35,791 nt of DNA from Salinisphaera hydrothermalis C41B8 (GCF_000732535.1 NZ_APNK01000037.1:1-35791), one strand, 5' to 3'; positions 1 through 9,723 are shown, counted from the first letter of the stretch. Translations and numbers: made by a program. Notes: a model not told the origin generated them from the letters alone.

Positions 1-352
1 TCCTCGGTTCAGGGTACGAGAAAATTCCACTTATGACCCGCGCTCTTTTCTGGGGGGATTACCTTACCCCGTTCCAACGGACGGATTGGAAAGCCTGTGG
101 ACTTGTCCGGGTGCATTAGACAATTCGGGCCGTTGCTCGGCGCACGCAGTTTATGATCGTCGATTTGAACCTATCAGCCGAGGCGCTATTCGGAGGCGCA
201 TCTAGAGCAGTAGGGCAAGCGGGTGATCGCCGGATGCGTGTGGGATATCAGTTTTTAACTGATTGATTTTACGTTGCAGTATTAGCGAATTTGGGGAAGG
301 CTAAAACCAACCGTTTCGCTAGTAATGTCAAAGCGTTAGGCGGCGTATCGGT
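1..352. other. gene-free left edge, possible island remnant
   Basis: No convincing coding frame is present; the only open frame in the area (291-482) runs through the tRNA fragment and lacks coding character. By eye this stretch is less GC-rich than the rest of the window. It contains a small perfect hairpin at 247-263 (6-bp arms ATCAGT/ACTGAT). It abuts the point where a tRNA-Gly sequence is broken (352/353), so it may be foreign DNA or the scar of an element. I recognise no RNA family here. Confidence 0.4.
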
Positions 353-395
353 CGACCGTGGGAGGGTCGCGCTCTACCAACTGAGCTACTGCCGC
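353..395 (-). pseudogene. truncated tRNA-Gly(CCC), 5' half only
   Basis: Read on the minus strand from 395, the sequence gives a 5' acceptor strand GCGGCAG, TA, a D arm (GCTC, loop AGTTGGTA, GAGC) and a complete 5-bp anticodon stem CGACC/GGTCG. The stem encloses the 7-nt loop CTCCCAC, so the anticodon is CCC (glycine). After the anticodon stem the sequence departs from tRNA: no variable loop, T arm, CTGCCGC acceptor strand or CCA appears to the left. This is therefore a 43-nt remnant, not a working tRNA. The breakpoint at the 3' side of the anticodon stem is a region often used by tRNA-targeting integrases, which suggests a past insertion, excision or rearrangement. Confidence 0.75.
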
Positions 396-494
396 GCGCC
401 TGTCATTAGACCCGTGTTGGGCCGCACAATGCAAGCGTTATCACAACAATTCGCGATGACGGCGCCAATGGCGCTCGCGTAGGAGCAGTGGGCC

Positions 495-1391
495 ATGAAT
501 AACGTACTCATTACCGGCGGCACCGGCTTCATTGGGCGACATCTCATCCCCGATTTGCTGGCTGATGACTGGCGGGTGGAAGTGCTGACGCGCGACGCGA
601 CCAAGGCGCGCGAAGTGCTACCGGCTAGCGCAGTGCCGATCGAGTCGTTGGCGGACGCGACGCCGCCGAAGGTGTTGATCAATCTGGCCGGTGAGAACCT
701 CGGAGCAGGGCGCTGGACCGAGGCCCGCAAGCGCGAGATGCGCGAAAGCCGGCTTTCGATTACGCGCGATCTGGTGGCGTTCATCGCGGCCTGCGAAACG
801 AAGCCCGAAGTGCTGATCAGCGGTTCGGCGGTCGGTTTCTACGGCGCGCGCGGCGGCGACGTGCTGGATGAAAGCGAGCCGGCCGGCGATGAATTCCAGT
901 CGCAGCTGTGTGCGGACTGGGAGGCCGAGGCGGTGCGAGCGCGCGACGAACACGGCGTACGGGTCTGCCTGATTCGTACCGGCATCGTTCTGGGCGCCGG
1001 GGAGGGCGCGCTTGCGCAGATGATTACGCCGTTCAAATTCGGCTTGGGCGGGCATTTCGGCACCGGGCGCCAGTACATGCCGTGGATACATATCCGTGAC
1101 GAAGTCGGCGCCATTCGTTTTCTCATGCGCGAGACCGCCTGCGAGGGCCCTTATAATCTGACGGCGCCGAATCCGGTGACCAATCGTGTATTCACTGACA
1201 CGCTTGCGAGCGTGCTGCATCGCCCGTCCTTCGCATGGATGCCGGCACCGGCATTGAAGCTGGTGGTCGGCGAGATGGCGCACCTGTTGCTGACCGGCCA
1301 ACGCGCGGTCCCGCGCGGGCTGGAAGCCGCCGGTTACAGCTTCGAGTACAGCGAACTCGAGGCTGCACTCAAGGATCTGCTAGGACACTGA
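495..1391 (+). CDS. TIGR01777-family SDR epimerase-like protein
   Basis: A 298-residue protein of the atypical extended SDR group (TIGR01777, E. coli YfcH type). The N terminus has the Rossmann glycine motif GGTGFIG at residues 8-14, followed by NLAGENLG and SGSAVGFYG blocks typical of this family. The last 50 residues match the DUF1731 tail that always accompanies it (LLLTGQRAVPRGLEAAGY). It presumably binds NAD(P) in the cytosol; the substrate is unknown for the whole family. The ATG at 495 is preceded by AGGAG at 482-486, which supports this start. The next gene begins 3 nt after the stop, so the two are probably co-transcribed. Confidence 0.93.
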   Translation: MNNVLITGGTGFIGRHLIPDLLADDWRVEVLTRDATKAREVLPASAVPIESLADATPPKVLINLAGENLGAGRWTEARKREMRESRLSITRDLVAFIAACETKPEVLISGSAVGFYGARGGDVLDESEPAGDEFQSQLCADWEAEAVRARDEHGVRVCLIRTGIVLGAGEGALAQMITPFKFGLGGHFGTGRQYMPWIHIRDEVGAIRFLMRETACEGPYNLTAPNPVTNRVFTDTLASVLHRPSFAWMPAPALKLVVGEMAHLLLTGQRAVPRGLEAAGYSFEYSELEAALKDLLGH

Positions 1392-1394
1392 CGA

Positions 1395-2810
1395 ATGAAT
1401 CCAACATTGGTCGATGCGCTGGCCGACGTGGTCGGCGGTGATCAGGTGATAGTCGAAGGCGAAAGTGCCGTACGCTATCTCACGGAATGGCGCGGCGCAT
1501 TTACACCGCAAGCAGCGGCGATCGTGCGCCCGGCCGATGTCGACGAAGTCGCGCGCATCTTGACCGTGGCCGCCCGCTTCGATGCGGCGATCGTGCCGCA
1601 GTCCGGCAATACCGGCACCGTGGGCGGCTCGGCGGCCGATGACCCGCGGCGGCAGGTGATTCTTAATCTGGAACGCCTGGACCGGATTCGCGAGGTCGAC
1701 GCCGACAACGCGACGATGACGGTCGAAGCCGGCTGCACGTTGGCTGACGCCCAACGCGCGGCCGAGGCTGCCGGCTTCTATCTGCCGATTCAGCTGGCAT
1801 CGAGCGAGCGGTGTCGTATTGGCGGCAACCTGGCGACCAACGCGGGCGGGCTCAATGTGGTGCATTACGGCAACACGCGCGACCGCGTGCTGGGCCTGGA
1901 AGTCGTGCTGGCGGATGGGCGCGTCTGGGACAATCTCACCGGGCTGCGCAAGGACAACAGCGGCTACGATCTGAACGATCTGTTTGTGGGCTCCGAAGGC
2001 ACGCTTGGCATCATGACAGCTGCCGTGCTGGAGCTGGCGGACCCGCCGCAGCAACGCGCCGTGGCGTTCTGCGCGCTGGCGGATGTGGCGGCAGGCGTGA
2101 GCCTGGCGGCCCGTCTGCGACGCCGTACCGGCCAACACGTGGTCGGCTGCGAACTGATCTCGGCCCAGGCGCTCGAACTGGCCTGTGATTATTCGGCCGA
2201 CTGCGTGGTGCCGTTTGCCACGCGTGCCGACTGGTATCTGCTGGTCGATGTGGCCATCTCCGCGCCCGGCGACTGGCTCGCGGCAACCTGCGAAGACACA
2301 TTGCAGGATGCCGCTGAGGAAGGGCTGCTCGTCGATCACGTCCTCGGCAAAACGCCGGAGACGATGGCGGCTCTTTGGCGCCTGCGGACGTCGATCCCGC
2401 CGGCCCAGACCGCGGCCGGGGCCTCGATCAAGCACGATATTTCGCTGCCGGTATCGAAGCTGCCGGCGTTCATCGCTGACATGACGCCGCGCCTACACGC
2501 GGCTGTGCCCGATATCAGGCCGTGCATCTTCGGCCATGTAGGTGACGGCAATCTGCACTTCAACCTGACTCGGCCGGTCGCGATGGAAGACGCGGAGTTC
2601 CGACGTCACGAGGCCGACCTGCATCGCCTGGTTCACGATCGGGTCGCGGCCATGCGCGGTTCCATCGCCGCCGAGCACGGGGTCGGGCGCTTGAAGGTCG
2701 ACGAGATCGTACGGCTCAAGCCGGCGGTCGAGATCGACATGCTCCGGGCGGTCAAGGCCGCGCTCGATCCGCATAACCGCCTCAACCCGGGGGCGGTCGT
2801 TCGAATCTGA
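1395..2810 (+). CDS. GlcD-type FAD-binding oxidoreductase
   Basis: A 471-residue flavoprotein of the FAD_binding_4 plus FAD-oxidase C-terminal family (D-2-hydroxyacid dehydrogenases: D-lactate, D-2-hydroxyglutarate, glycolate GlcD). The PCMH-type FAD domain shows PQSGNTGTVGGS near residue 70 and GGNLATNAGG near 143. The C-terminal half has the GHVGDGNLHFN signature and EHGVGRLK, residues that bind metal and substrate in D-2-hydroxyglutarate and D-lactate dehydrogenases. It likely oxidises a D-2-hydroxyacid and passes electrons to a quinone, cytochrome or electron-transfer flavoprotein. The exact substrate cannot be read from sequence. The start lies 3 nt after the upstream SDR gene, suggesting a two-gene operon. 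Confidence 0.92.
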   Translation: MNPTLVDALADVVGGDQVIVEGESAVRYLTEWRGAFTPQAAAIVRPADVDEVARILTVAARFDAAIVPQSGNTGTVGGSAADDPRRQVILNLERLDRIREVDADNATMTVEAGCTLADAQRAAEAAGFYLPIQLASSERCRIGGNLATNAGGLNVVHYGNTRDRVLGLEVVLADGRVWDNLTGLRKDNSGYDLNDLFVGSEGTLGIMTAAVLELADPPQQRAVAFCALADVAAGVSLAARLRRRTGQHVVGCELISAQALELACDYSADCVVPFATRADWYLLVDVAISAPGDWLAATCEDTLQDAAEEGLLVDHVLGKTPETMAALWRLRTSIPPAQTAAGASIKHDISLPVSKLPAFIADMTPRLHAAVPDIRPCIFGHVGDGNLHFNLTRPVAMEDAEFRRHEADLHRLVHDRVAAMRGSIAAEHGVGRLKVDEIVRLKPAVEIDMLRAVKAALDPHNRLNPGAVVRI

Positions 2811-2849
2811 GCGGAACGGCTTGCCGGCCATGATCGGCAGTCAAAAATG

Positions 2850-3356
2850 GGCTCTTCGCAGATTAGCGGGGCCGATGTAACAACGGATCATGGCCATAGC
2901 TGGATGGTTAGATCGGCTGCCATGCCATGGTTTATGAAGTACGCCAAGCCCTGATGCGCCGTGGCTGTATTCCCGTCCTGTTGTGCGGCGACGGCGAGGC
3001 GTGGTGCTGGCGGGTGCACGGCGCACGTCGCCGGTGCGGTCAGCTTGTCTGAGCATCGCCAAAGCGATGCGCCAGTGTCATCGACGAGATGGACGCATCC
3101 GCCGGCACTACACCTCGCCGTGAACCGGCGAAGCCGGCGCCGCGCCGGGTGATCTTCTCTTGGTTACATCTGCCGAGCAAGCAAGAGAAGTGACTCGCGC
3201 TGCAGCGCGAAACCAAAGACCGGCGAAGACCCGCAGGCTAGACTTTTCGAGTGCGAGGTCGGCGGTGCTGATCCAGTGAATGGCTTAGTCGTATCTATCC
3301 ATGCCTGAACAGCCGTGACTCGTCGGAATCATGGCCCCGCTAATCCGCGATGAACC
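2850..3356. mobile_element. TIR-bounded insertion-element relic
   Basis: Two 24-bp terminal inverted repeats, 2850-2873 and 3333-3356, match at 21 of 24 positions (inner core GATTAGCGGGGCC on both). The flanks outside them are similar A-rich octamers (2842-2849 and 3357-3364, 6 of 8 equal), compatible with a decayed 8-bp target duplication. No transposase frame is present between the ends. The interior carries a fragment (around 3150-3240) with inverted CTTCTCTT/AAGAGAAG and a GCGCTGCAGCGC palindrome. The GGCTCTTCGC-like end resembles ISL3-family termini, but that is from memory. The element is probably a non-autonomous or internally deleted copy sitting between the FAD dehydrogenase gene and the nuo terminator. 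Apart from the relic I see nothing in 2811-3409. Confidence 0.55.
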
Positions 3357-3385
3357 AAAAAAAGCCCGCATTTCGCGGGCTTTTT
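3357..3385 (-). terminator. intrinsic terminator of the nuo operon
   Basis: Stem GCCCGC/GCGGGC is flanked by an A run on the left and a T run on the right, so it can terminate on both strands. On the minus strand it lies 25 nt after the nuoN stop and its U-tract comes from the A run at 3357-3363. It most likely ends the nuo transcript. Confidence 0.88.
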
Positions 3386-3409
3386 CATGCGCATCGATAG
3401 GTCCGCGTA

Positions 3410-4867
3410 TCAGCCGATACCGGCGATGCTCGAGGCGCCGACGATATCGATCAGCCACGTTGGATAGATACCGACGATGATGGTGACCGCTGCCAGCAGC
3501 CAGATCACGACGGTACCAGCGGTCTGGCCGAAGCCGGCGGCTGACGGTTCGCGGGCGTCGGTCGGACGCTCCATGAACAGCAGCGCCATGACGCGCAGGT
3601 AGTAGAACAGGCCGATGCCGCTGCCGATGATGATGCCGGCGACCAGCCACCACAAGCCGGCGGCTACGGCGACCGACAGGATATAGAATTTCCCGATGAA
3701 GCCCATCGTCAGCGGGATCCCGGCAAGCGACAGCATCATGATGGCCATCGACACGGCCAGTACGGGGCGCTTCCAGTACAGTCCCCGATAATGATCCATG
3801 TGCGCGGCGTCGCGGCCGGCGAACGGGCTCGACACCAGCGAGACCACGCCGAAGGCGCCCAGCGTGGTGCCGACATAGGTCGCCAGATACACGCCGGTGG
3901 CTTCGATCGACAGCGGGATGCCGGCGACGATCGCGGTCAGCAGATAGCCGATATGGGCGATCGATGAATAGCCCAGCAGACGCTTGATATTGGTCTGGCG
4001 CAGGGCCAGCAGATTGCCGGCGAACATCGACAGGAACGCGATCACGCCCAGGAGGGTCAGCAGCCAGCCGTCCTGAGCGACAGGCGACAGGAAGAAGAAC
4101 CGCATCAGCAGGGCGAAGACGGCGGTCTTGCTGACGGTGGCCAGGAAGGTGGAGACCGGAGCCGGGGCGCCTTCGTAGACGTCGGGCGTCCAGACATGGA
4201 ACGGCACGAGTGACAGCTTGAAGGTCAGGGCGACCAGGATCATGCCCAGGCCCATCAGCACCCAGGCATGACCGGCGCCGCCGAGTTGGGCTGCCGCGGC
4301 GAGGCCTTCGTAGTCCAGATGGCCGGAGGCCGCGTAGAGCAGGGCCATACCGAACAGCAGGAATGAAGAGGCCGCACCCGACAGGACCATGTACTTGAAA
4401 CCGGCCTCGAGCGACTGCCGCTCGCGATAGGTATAAGCGATCATGCCGTACAACGGCACCGAAAGCAGTTCCAGGCCCATGAACAGCGAGGCGAAGTGGC
4501 GGCTCGCTACGAGTGCCATCGCGCCGAGCACCGACGAGGCCACAAGCAGATAGAACTCCTCGCGGTTGTCGTCGAGCCCCTTGAAGTAGGCACCGGCGTA
4601 GGTACAAGTGGCGAGTGCCGCGACCAGTATCACCGCCCAGAAGAACACGGCGTAATCGTCGATGACGAATAACGGCGTGACTTGGATCGGCGTGACCGTC
4701 AGCACTGCCAGCAGCGAGACCAGCGCCAGATTGAGGCCGACCATCGTAATGCCGGCAGCCGATGCGTGGCTGCGCTTGTAGGCGATGGCGGCCATCACGA
4801 CGATGACTGCTAGGCAGACGAAAATCGGCGGCAGCACCGCGACCAGTTGGTTCCAGGTGTCGTTCAT
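3410..4867 (-). CDS. nuoN: NADH-quinone oxidoreductase subunit N
   Basis: A 485-residue antiporter-like membrane subunit of complex I, about 14 transmembrane helices. It contains the conserved TM5 glutamate in FMGLELLSVPLYG and the TM7 lysine and discontinuous-helix region KLSLVPFHVWTPDVYEGAPA, part of the central hydrophilic proton axis. Length equals that of E. coli NuoN. It is the last gene of the operon, 12 nt after nuoM, and is followed by an intrinsic terminator. Its ribosome binding site is weak, so translation may depend on the upstream gene. Confidence 0.97.
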   Translation of the reverse strand: MNDTWNQLVAVLPPIFVCLAVIVVMAAIAYKRSHASAAGITMVGLNLALVSLLAVLTVTPIQVTPLFVIDDYAVFFWAVILVAALATCTYAGAYFKGLDDNREEFYLLVASSVLGAMALVASRHFASLFMGLELLSVPLYGMIAYTYRERQSLEAGFKYMVLSGAASSFLLFGMALLYAASGHLDYEGLAAAAQLGGAGHAWVLMGLGMILVALTFKLSLVPFHVWTPDVYEGAPAPVSTFLATVSKTAVFALLMRFFFLSPVAQDGWLLTLLGVIAFLSMFAGNLLALRQTNIKRLLGYSSIAHIGYLLTAIVAGIPLSIEATGVYLATYVGTTLGAFGVVSLVSSPFAGRDAAHMDHYRGLYWKRPVLAVSMAIMMLSLAGIPLTMGFIGKFYILSVAVAAGLWWLVAGIIIGSGIGLFYYLRVMALLFMERPTDAREPSAAGFGQTAGTVVIWLLAAVTIIVGIYPTWLIDIVGASSIAGIG

Positions 4868-4879
4868 GTCAGCTATCGC

Positions 4880-6412
4880 TTAACTTGCCGAAGAGGCGGC
4901 CAGCCCCGTGGCGAACCAGTGGGAGACTTCGGTCATGGTGGTCTGCGAGACCGACAGCACGGTCTGCGGAAACAGACCGACGATCAGCGTGACCACGACC
5001 AGCGTCATCATGATGGTGTACTCGCGAGCACTCATGCGCGCGATGGTGTCCTCGCCCGAGGGCGTGCCCCAGTACACCCGGTGCATCAGGTACAGCGCGT
5101 ATACGGCGGCGAGAATCATGCCGCCCGAGGCGATGACCACAACCCAGGGCCACGCGCCGAAGGCGCCGAACAGGATCAGGAACTCGCCGACGAAGTTGGC
5201 GGTGGCCGGCATGCCGAGCGAGGCGACGACGAAGATCAGCGCGAAGCCGGGCAGGGCGCCGAGCCGGCCGAACAGACCGCCGAGCTGACGCATGTCACGC
5301 GTGCCCATGCGTTCGTAGAGCTGGCCGGCGAGGATGAACAGCGCCGCGGTCGAAACGGCCGAGGCGACCACCTGAATCATCACGCCCTGTAGCGAGAGCA
5401 GCGTACCGGCATACAGGCCGACCAGTACGAAGCCCATGTGCGAGATGCTCGAGTACGAGATCAGGCGCTTCATGTCGGTCTGGGCAAAGGCCATGACCGC
5501 GCCGTAATAGATGCTGATCACGCCGAGTGCCATCGCGATCGGGGCGAACGCCGCGGACGACTCGGGGAACAGCGGCAGGGCCAGCCGCAGGAAGCCGTAG
5601 GCCGCCGTCTTGACCAGAATGCCGGACAGGTCGACCGCGCCCGAGGAGGGCGAGTTGGCCTGGGCGTCGGCCAGCCAGCCGTGGAAGGGCACTGCCGGCA
5701 GCTTCACCGCGAAGGCGACGAAGAAACCAAGCATGAGCACCATGCCGAAGGCGCCGCCGAGCTGGGTGTTGAGCAGGGCGTTGTAGTCGAAGGTCAGCGT
5801 GCCGGTCTGGGCATAGTGCACGAACACCACGCCGATGATCGACGCCAGCATCAGCAGGCCGCTGGCCTGGGTGTAGATGAAGAACTTCACTGCCGCGCGG
5901 ACGTGCGAGCTACGGTCGAACTCGCCGTGACCCCAGAGCGCGATCAGGAAGTACATCGGAATCAGCATCAGTTCCCAGAAGAAGAAATACAGGAACAGAT
6001 CGATCGCCAGGAAGATGCCGATCACGCCGCCGAGGGTCCACATGAGGTTCATGTGGAACGTGCCGACGCGCTCGCGCACCTGCGACCAGGAGCAGGCCAC
6101 CGCCAGCATGCCAAGCAGGCTGGCCAGCAGTACCATGATCACCGACAGGCCGTCGATCGCCAGATGGAAATCGATGCCGAACGCCGGGATCCACGGCACG
6201 CTGATCTCGCGCTGCCAGTGCGGCGTGTGACCGCCCAGACCGGCCAGCGAGAAATCACCGGTGGCCCACAGCCACAGCGCCGGGATAAACACCAGTGCCA
6301 TGGTCGCGAACGCGATCCAGCGCGGTGCGGCGCCTTCGGAATTGCCACGGCCGACGAGCCAGCACAGCGCGCCGCCGACGAAGGGGATGAATAATAGCCA
6401 GCAAAGGAGCAT
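4880..6412 (-). CDS. nuoM: NADH-quinone oxidoreductase subunit M
   Basis: A 510-residue Mrp-type antiporter-like subunit of the complex I membrane arm, about 14 TM helices. The key TM5 glutamate is in YFFFWELMLIPMYFLIALWG and the TM7/TM8 proton-channel region in KLPAVPFHGWLADAQANSPS with the following lysine in GILVKTAAYG. Length matches the family. A ribosome binding site (GAAGG) overlaps the end of nuoL region just upstream, and the gap to nuoL is 12 nt, so it belongs to the same transcript. Confidence 0.97.
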   Translation of the reverse strand: MLLCWLLFIPFVGGALCWLVGRGNSEGAAPRWIAFATMALVFIPALWLWATGDFSLAGLGGHTPHWQREISVPWIPAFGIDFHLAIDGLSVIMVLLASLLGMLAVACSWSQVRERVGTFHMNLMWTLGGVIGIFLAIDLFLYFFFWELMLIPMYFLIALWGHGEFDRSSHVRAAVKFFIYTQASGLLMLASIIGVVFVHYAQTGTLTFDYNALLNTQLGGAFGMVLMLGFFVAFAVKLPAVPFHGWLADAQANSPSSGAVDLSGILVKTAAYGFLRLALPLFPESSAAFAPIAMALGVISIYYGAVMAFAQTDMKRLISYSSISHMGFVLVGLYAGTLLSLQGVMIQVVASAVSTAALFILAGQLYERMGTRDMRQLGGLFGRLGALPGFALIFVVASLGMPATANFVGEFLILFGAFGAWPWVVVIASGGMILAAVYALYLMHRVYWGTPSGEDTIARMSAREYTIMMTLVVVTLIVGLFPQTVLSVSQTTMTEVSHWFATGLAASSAS

Positions 6413-6424
6413 CGAATCGCCTTC

Positions 6425-8275
6425 TTATCCGAACATCAATACGGCCAGCAGCACGGCCGCACCGGCAAACATGACCATGGCGTACCAGCGCAGTCGACCC
6501 GACTGGACCGCCGACAGACCCGAGTTACCGGCCGAAGCCAGCCCGGGCACTACGTTCACGATGGTCTCGATCCAGTCGCGACGGTGGCCGCGCGCGACGA
6601 ACAGGAACGGCTGCACGAAGACCTTGTCGTACAGCCAGTCAAAGCCCAGCGCGCTGTTAAAGAACAGCCAGGTATTGCGGCCCGGGCCGTCCTGGGTCGC
6701 CTGCGCGATCAGCTGACGCTTGCCGAGGAACAGCGCGGCGGCCATGCCGAGACCGACCAGGGCGACCACGCTCGAAATGACTTCGAACACCAGCTCGATC
6801 CAGAAGTGGCCTTCCACCGCGCCGGAGGGCAGCACGCCGTCCAGCGGCTGATGGATCATGGCGCCGACGAAGGTCGATAGCACGGCCAGGATGATCAGCG
6901 GCACGTGGTGCGGGATGCCGTGGCCGGCGTGCGCATGCGTCTTCTCTTCGCCGTGGAAGACGATGAAGATCATGCGGAAGGTGTAGATCGAGGTGATGAA
7001 CGCGCCGATCAGGCCGAACAGCCACAGCACGCCGTGGCCGTTGGCGACCGCGTCCCACAGGATCGCATCCTTCGAGTAGAAGCCGGCGGTCACGAGCGGC
7101 AGGGCCGACAGAGCCGAGCCGCCGATGATCATGAGCCAGTAATCCAGCTTCAGCGTCTTGCGCAGACCGCCCATCTTGAAGATGTTCTGCTCGTGATGGC
7201 AGGCGATGATGACCGAGCCCGCGGTCAGGAACAGCAACGACTTGAAGAACGCATGGATCATCAGGTGGAAGATGGCCGCCTGCCAGGCGCCCACGCCGAG
7301 CGCCAGGAACATGTAGCCGATCTGGCTCATGGTCGAGTAGGCGATCACGCGCTTGATATCGGTCTGCGCGGTGGCGGCCAGGCCGGCGATGAGCAGCGTC
7401 ACGCCGCCGATCACGCCCACCAGCTCCTGGATCGCCGGGGCGATCTCGAAAATACCGTGCATGCGGGCGATGAGATACACGCCCGCGGTGACCATCGTGG
7501 CGGCGTGGATCAGGGCCGAGACCGGCGTCGGACCGGCCATGGCGTCGGCCAGCCACGTCTGCAATGGCAGCTGCGCGGACTTGCCGCAGGCGCCGAGCAA
7601 GATCAGCAACGCCGCGACGTTGGCCATCGCATCGCCTTGTGCCCAGACCTGGGGTGCTTGGTGCAGCAGCGTCTGAATGTTCAGGGTGCCGAACACGGTG
7701 TACAGCAGGAACAAGCCGATCGCCAGAAACACGTCGCCGATGCGCGTGATGATGAATGCCTTGAACGCGGCCCAGGCATTGGCGGGGGTCTGGTAGTAGT
7801 AGCCGATCAGCAGATAACTGCACAGACCGACGCCTTCCCAGCCCAGATACAGCAGCAGCAGGTTGTCACCGAGCACCAGCAGCAGCATGGCGACGATGAA
7901 CAGGTTCATGTAGGCGAAGAACCGCGCCATGCCGGGCGAGCCTTCCAGGTCATGCACCATGTACCACGCCGCGAACAGGTGGATCAGGAAGCCGACGCCG
8001 GTGATCACGCCCATCATGGTGATGGACAGGCCATCCAGGTACAGGCCGAAGTTGACGTGGAAATCGCCGACGGCGATCCACTGCCACAACGTCTGTACAA
8101 AGGGATAACCGCCGTTGGCGCCCCAGAACACCATGACCAGCGCAGTGACCACAGCAGCCAGGCCCACCGAGGCGGCGCCGATGGTCCGGGCCGCGTTGTC
8201 GGCCATACGCGGGAACAGGCTCAGCGCGATGGCGCCGGCCAGGGGAAAGATCAGGGTCAGAACTAGAAGACTCAT
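6425..8275 (-). CDS. nuoL: NADH-quinone oxidoreductase subunit L
   Basis: A 616-residue distal proton-pumping subunit of complex I. The antiporter core shows the TM5 glutamate in [19 protein letters not shown] and [20 protein letters not shown] with [12 protein letters not shown], the NuoL/ND5 signature. The C-terminal region extends beyond the 14-helix core as expected for the lateral helix HL that clamps the membrane arm, and the total length is close to E. coli NuoL (613). Its start overlaps the nuoK stop by 4 nt (ATGA), which implies translational coupling. Confidence 0.98.
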   Translation of the reverse strand: MSLLVLTLIFPLAGAIALSLFPRMADNAARTIGAASVGLAAVVTALVMVFWGANGGYPFVQTLWQWIAVGDFHVNFGLYLDGLSITMMGVITGVGFLIHLFAAWYMVHDLEGSPGMARFFAYMNLFIVAMLLLVLGDNLLLLYLGWEGVGLCSYLLIGYYYQTPANAWAAFKAFIITRIGDVFLAIGLFLLYTVFGTLNIQTLLHQAPQVWAQGDAMANVAALLILLGACGKSAQLPLQTWLADAMAGPTPVSALIHAATMVTAGVYLIARMHGIFEIAPAIQELVGVIGGVTLLIAGLAATAQTDIKRVIAYSTMSQIGYMFLALGVGAWQAAIFHLMIHAFFKSLLFLTAGSVIIACHHEQNIFKMGGLRKTLKLDYWLMIIGGSALSALPLVTAGFYSKDAILWDAVANGHGVLWLFGLIGAFITSIYTFRMIFIVFHGEEKTHAHAGHGIPHHVPLIILAVLSTFVGAMIHQPLDGVLPSGAVEGHFWIELVFEVISSVVALVGLGMAAALFLGKRQLIAQATQDGPGRNTWLFFNSALGFDWLYDKVFVQPFLFVARGHRRDWIETIVNVVPGLASAGNSGLSAVQSGRLRWYAMVMFAGAAVLLAVLMFG

Positions 8276-8580
8276 CCGTGCATCTCGCTGGCTGCGTCGA
8301 TGTCGATCGTGCGGAAACGCTTGTGAAGCTGAAGCAGCAGGCCCAGGCCGATGGATGCCTCGGCGCCCGCCAGAGCGATGATCAGAATGAACATCGCGTT
8401 GCCATCAGCGGCCTGCCAGTGGGCGCCGGCGACGATGAATGCCAGGCCCGCGGCATTGAGCATGATTTCCAGCGACATGAGGATGAACAGCGTGTTGCGC
8501 CGAACCACCAGCCCGGTCAGGCCGGCAATGAACAGCAGGGCCGCCAGCCCCATGCCGTATTGAATGGGAAGTCCCGTCAT
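8272..8580 (-). CDS. nuoK: NADH-quinone oxidoreductase subunit K
   Basis: A 102-residue, three-helix subunit of the complex I membrane arm (ND4L equivalent). The two buried glutamates needed for proton translocation are E38 (in [10 protein letters not shown]) and E74 (in [10 protein letters not shown]), equivalent to E36 and E72 of E. coli. It overlaps nuoJ upstream and nuoL downstream by 4 nt each, a tightly coupled nuoJKL block. Confidence 0.97.
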   Translation of the reverse strand: MTGLPIQYGMGLAALLFIAGLTGLVVRRNTLFILMSLEIMLNAAGLAFIVAGAHWQAADGNAMFILIIALAGAEASIGLGLLLQLHKRFRTIDIDAASEMHG

Positions 8581-9134
8581 TGTTGTTCCCCTGCCTGGGT
8601 GGTCTCGCGCTCGCCGTGCTCGGCTTTCCAGCGGGCTTCGTTACGCTCGTCGCGGCCGATATGGATGGCCACGACCAGCGCGGCCAGCAACAGGAAGGCC
8701 GCGAGTTCGACCACCAGCACGTAGGGGCCGAACAGGGCCATGCCGACGGCATTGGCCGACAGCGGCGTGCCTTCGATACCGCCGATGGCGCCACCGACGG
8801 TCATCGACCAGACCATGGCGATCAGCAGGATCGCGGCGAACACCGAGGGGCCAACCCACAGCTTGGGCCGCAGCCAGTGGCGTTCGCGCGTGACCGTCTC
8901 CTGGTTGAGATTGAGCATCATGACCACGAACACGAACAGCACCATCACGGCGCCGGCATAGACCACGACCTCGAGCGTGGCCGCGAACGCCGCGCCCAGA
9001 GCGTAGAAGTCGATCGCGACCGCCAGCAGCGACGTGATCAGGTAGAGCAGAGCGTGCACGGGGTTCGCGCAGGTGATCGTGCGGAGTGTCGCGGCGAGGG
9101 CGACGATACCGGCGATGAAGAAAGTCGTTTCCAC
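8577..9134 (-). CDS. nuoJ: NADH-quinone oxidoreductase subunit J
   Basis: A 185-residue, five-helix membrane subunit (ND6 equivalent). The conserved TM3 region with the pi-bulge, [20 protein letters not shown], marks the site of the conformational switch near the E-channel. I chose the GTG at 9134 because an AGAGAGG ribosome binding site lies just upstream, the protein then begins at the first helix ([10 protein letters not shown]), and length fits the family. The frame stays open far upstream through nuoI, so automatic callers could choose a start up to 120 codons too early. It starts 11 nt after nuoI. Confidence 0.94.
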   Translation of the reverse strand: METTFFIAGIVALAATLRTITCANPVHALLYLITSLLAVAIDFYALGAAFAATLEVVVYAGAVMVLFVFVVMMLNLNQETVTRERHWLRPKLWVGPSVFAAILLIAMVWSMTVGGAIGGIEGTPLSANAVGMALFGPYVLVVELAAFLLLAALVVAIHIGRDERNEARWKAEHGERETTQAGEQQ

Positions 9135-9145
9135 GGCAGCCTCTC

Positions 9146-9694
9146 TTAGGGGAGCAGGGTCTTGATGTCGACCGGCTCGGCCTCGTTCTCGGCCTGGCCC
9201 TTGTCCTTGCCGCCGACCGACATGCCGGCCACGCGGTAGAAGTTGTAGCCGGGGCGTTTGCCGACGCCGGAAATCAGCAGATCGGACTTCTCGTAGACCA
9301 TGTTCTGGCGGTCGAACTCGCCCATCTCGAAATCCGGGGTCAGCTGGATCGCGTAGGTCGGGCAGGCATCCTCGCAGTAGCCGCAATAGATGCAGCGCGA
9401 GAAGTTGATTCGGAACGTTTCCGGGTACCAGCGACCGGTTTCGTCCTCGGTCTTGACCACACTGATGCAGTCGACCGGGCAGGCCACCGAGCACAGGTTG
9501 CAGGCCACGCAGCGTTCGGCGCCGTCGGGATCGCGGGTGAGCACGATGCGGCCACGATAGCGCGGCGGCAGATAGGGCTTTTCTTCCGGGTACAGGATCG
9601 TGTCCCGCTTACGGAAGGAGTGCATGAAAGTCATGCCGATCGTGCGGAGCACGCTCGACGTGGCGGAGAAGGCGTTCTGTGCGGCGTTTTTCAT
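9146..9694 (-). CDS. nuoI: NADH-quinone oxidoreductase subunit I
   Basis: A 182-residue 2x[4Fe-4S] ferredoxin-like subunit (TYKY) that carries clusters N6a and N6b between the hydrophilic arm and N2. Two CxxCxxCxxxC blocks are intact: C62, C65, C68, C72 ([12 protein letters not shown]) and C101, C104, C107, C111 ([12 protein letters not shown]). The N-terminal amphipathic stretch anchors it to the membrane arm. It is preceded by a 54-nt spacer containing a hairpin, the only substantial gap inside the operon besides that before nuoB. The Shine-Dalgarno sequence is weak. Confidence 0.97.
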   Translation of the reverse strand: MKNAAQNAFSATSSVLRTIGMTFMHSFRKRDTILYPEEKPYLPPRYRGRIVLTRDPDGAERCVACNLCSVACPVDCISVVKTEDETGRWYPETFRINFSRCIYCGYCEDACPTYAIQLTPDFEMGEFDRQNMVYEKSDLLISGVGKRPGYNFYRVAGMSVGGKDKGQAENEAEPVDIKTLLP

Positions 9695-9723
9695 AAACGA
9701 CTCGTTGCAAACACGTTGTTCAA

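Noticed and set aside
247-263. Hairpin ATCAGT-TTTTA-ACTGAT as a terminator or operator
   Set aside because: Short, no associated gene on either side, and no U-tract in a useful position.
353-395. tRNA-Gly as an intact or intron-containing tRNA
   Set aside because: No 3' acceptor strand CTGCCGC, T arm or CCA is found to the left, and the break is outside the anticodon loop where tRNA introns sit.
2961-3152. A 63-codon frame inside the TIR-bounded relic
   Set aside because: Arginine-rich GC frame without similarity or ribosome binding site; not a transposase fragment that I can recognise.
9135-9494. Upstream extension of the nuoJ frame by about 120 codons
   Set aside because: It lies fully inside nuoI, has no NuoJ similarity, and a GTG with a good ribosome binding site starts the conserved region at 9134.
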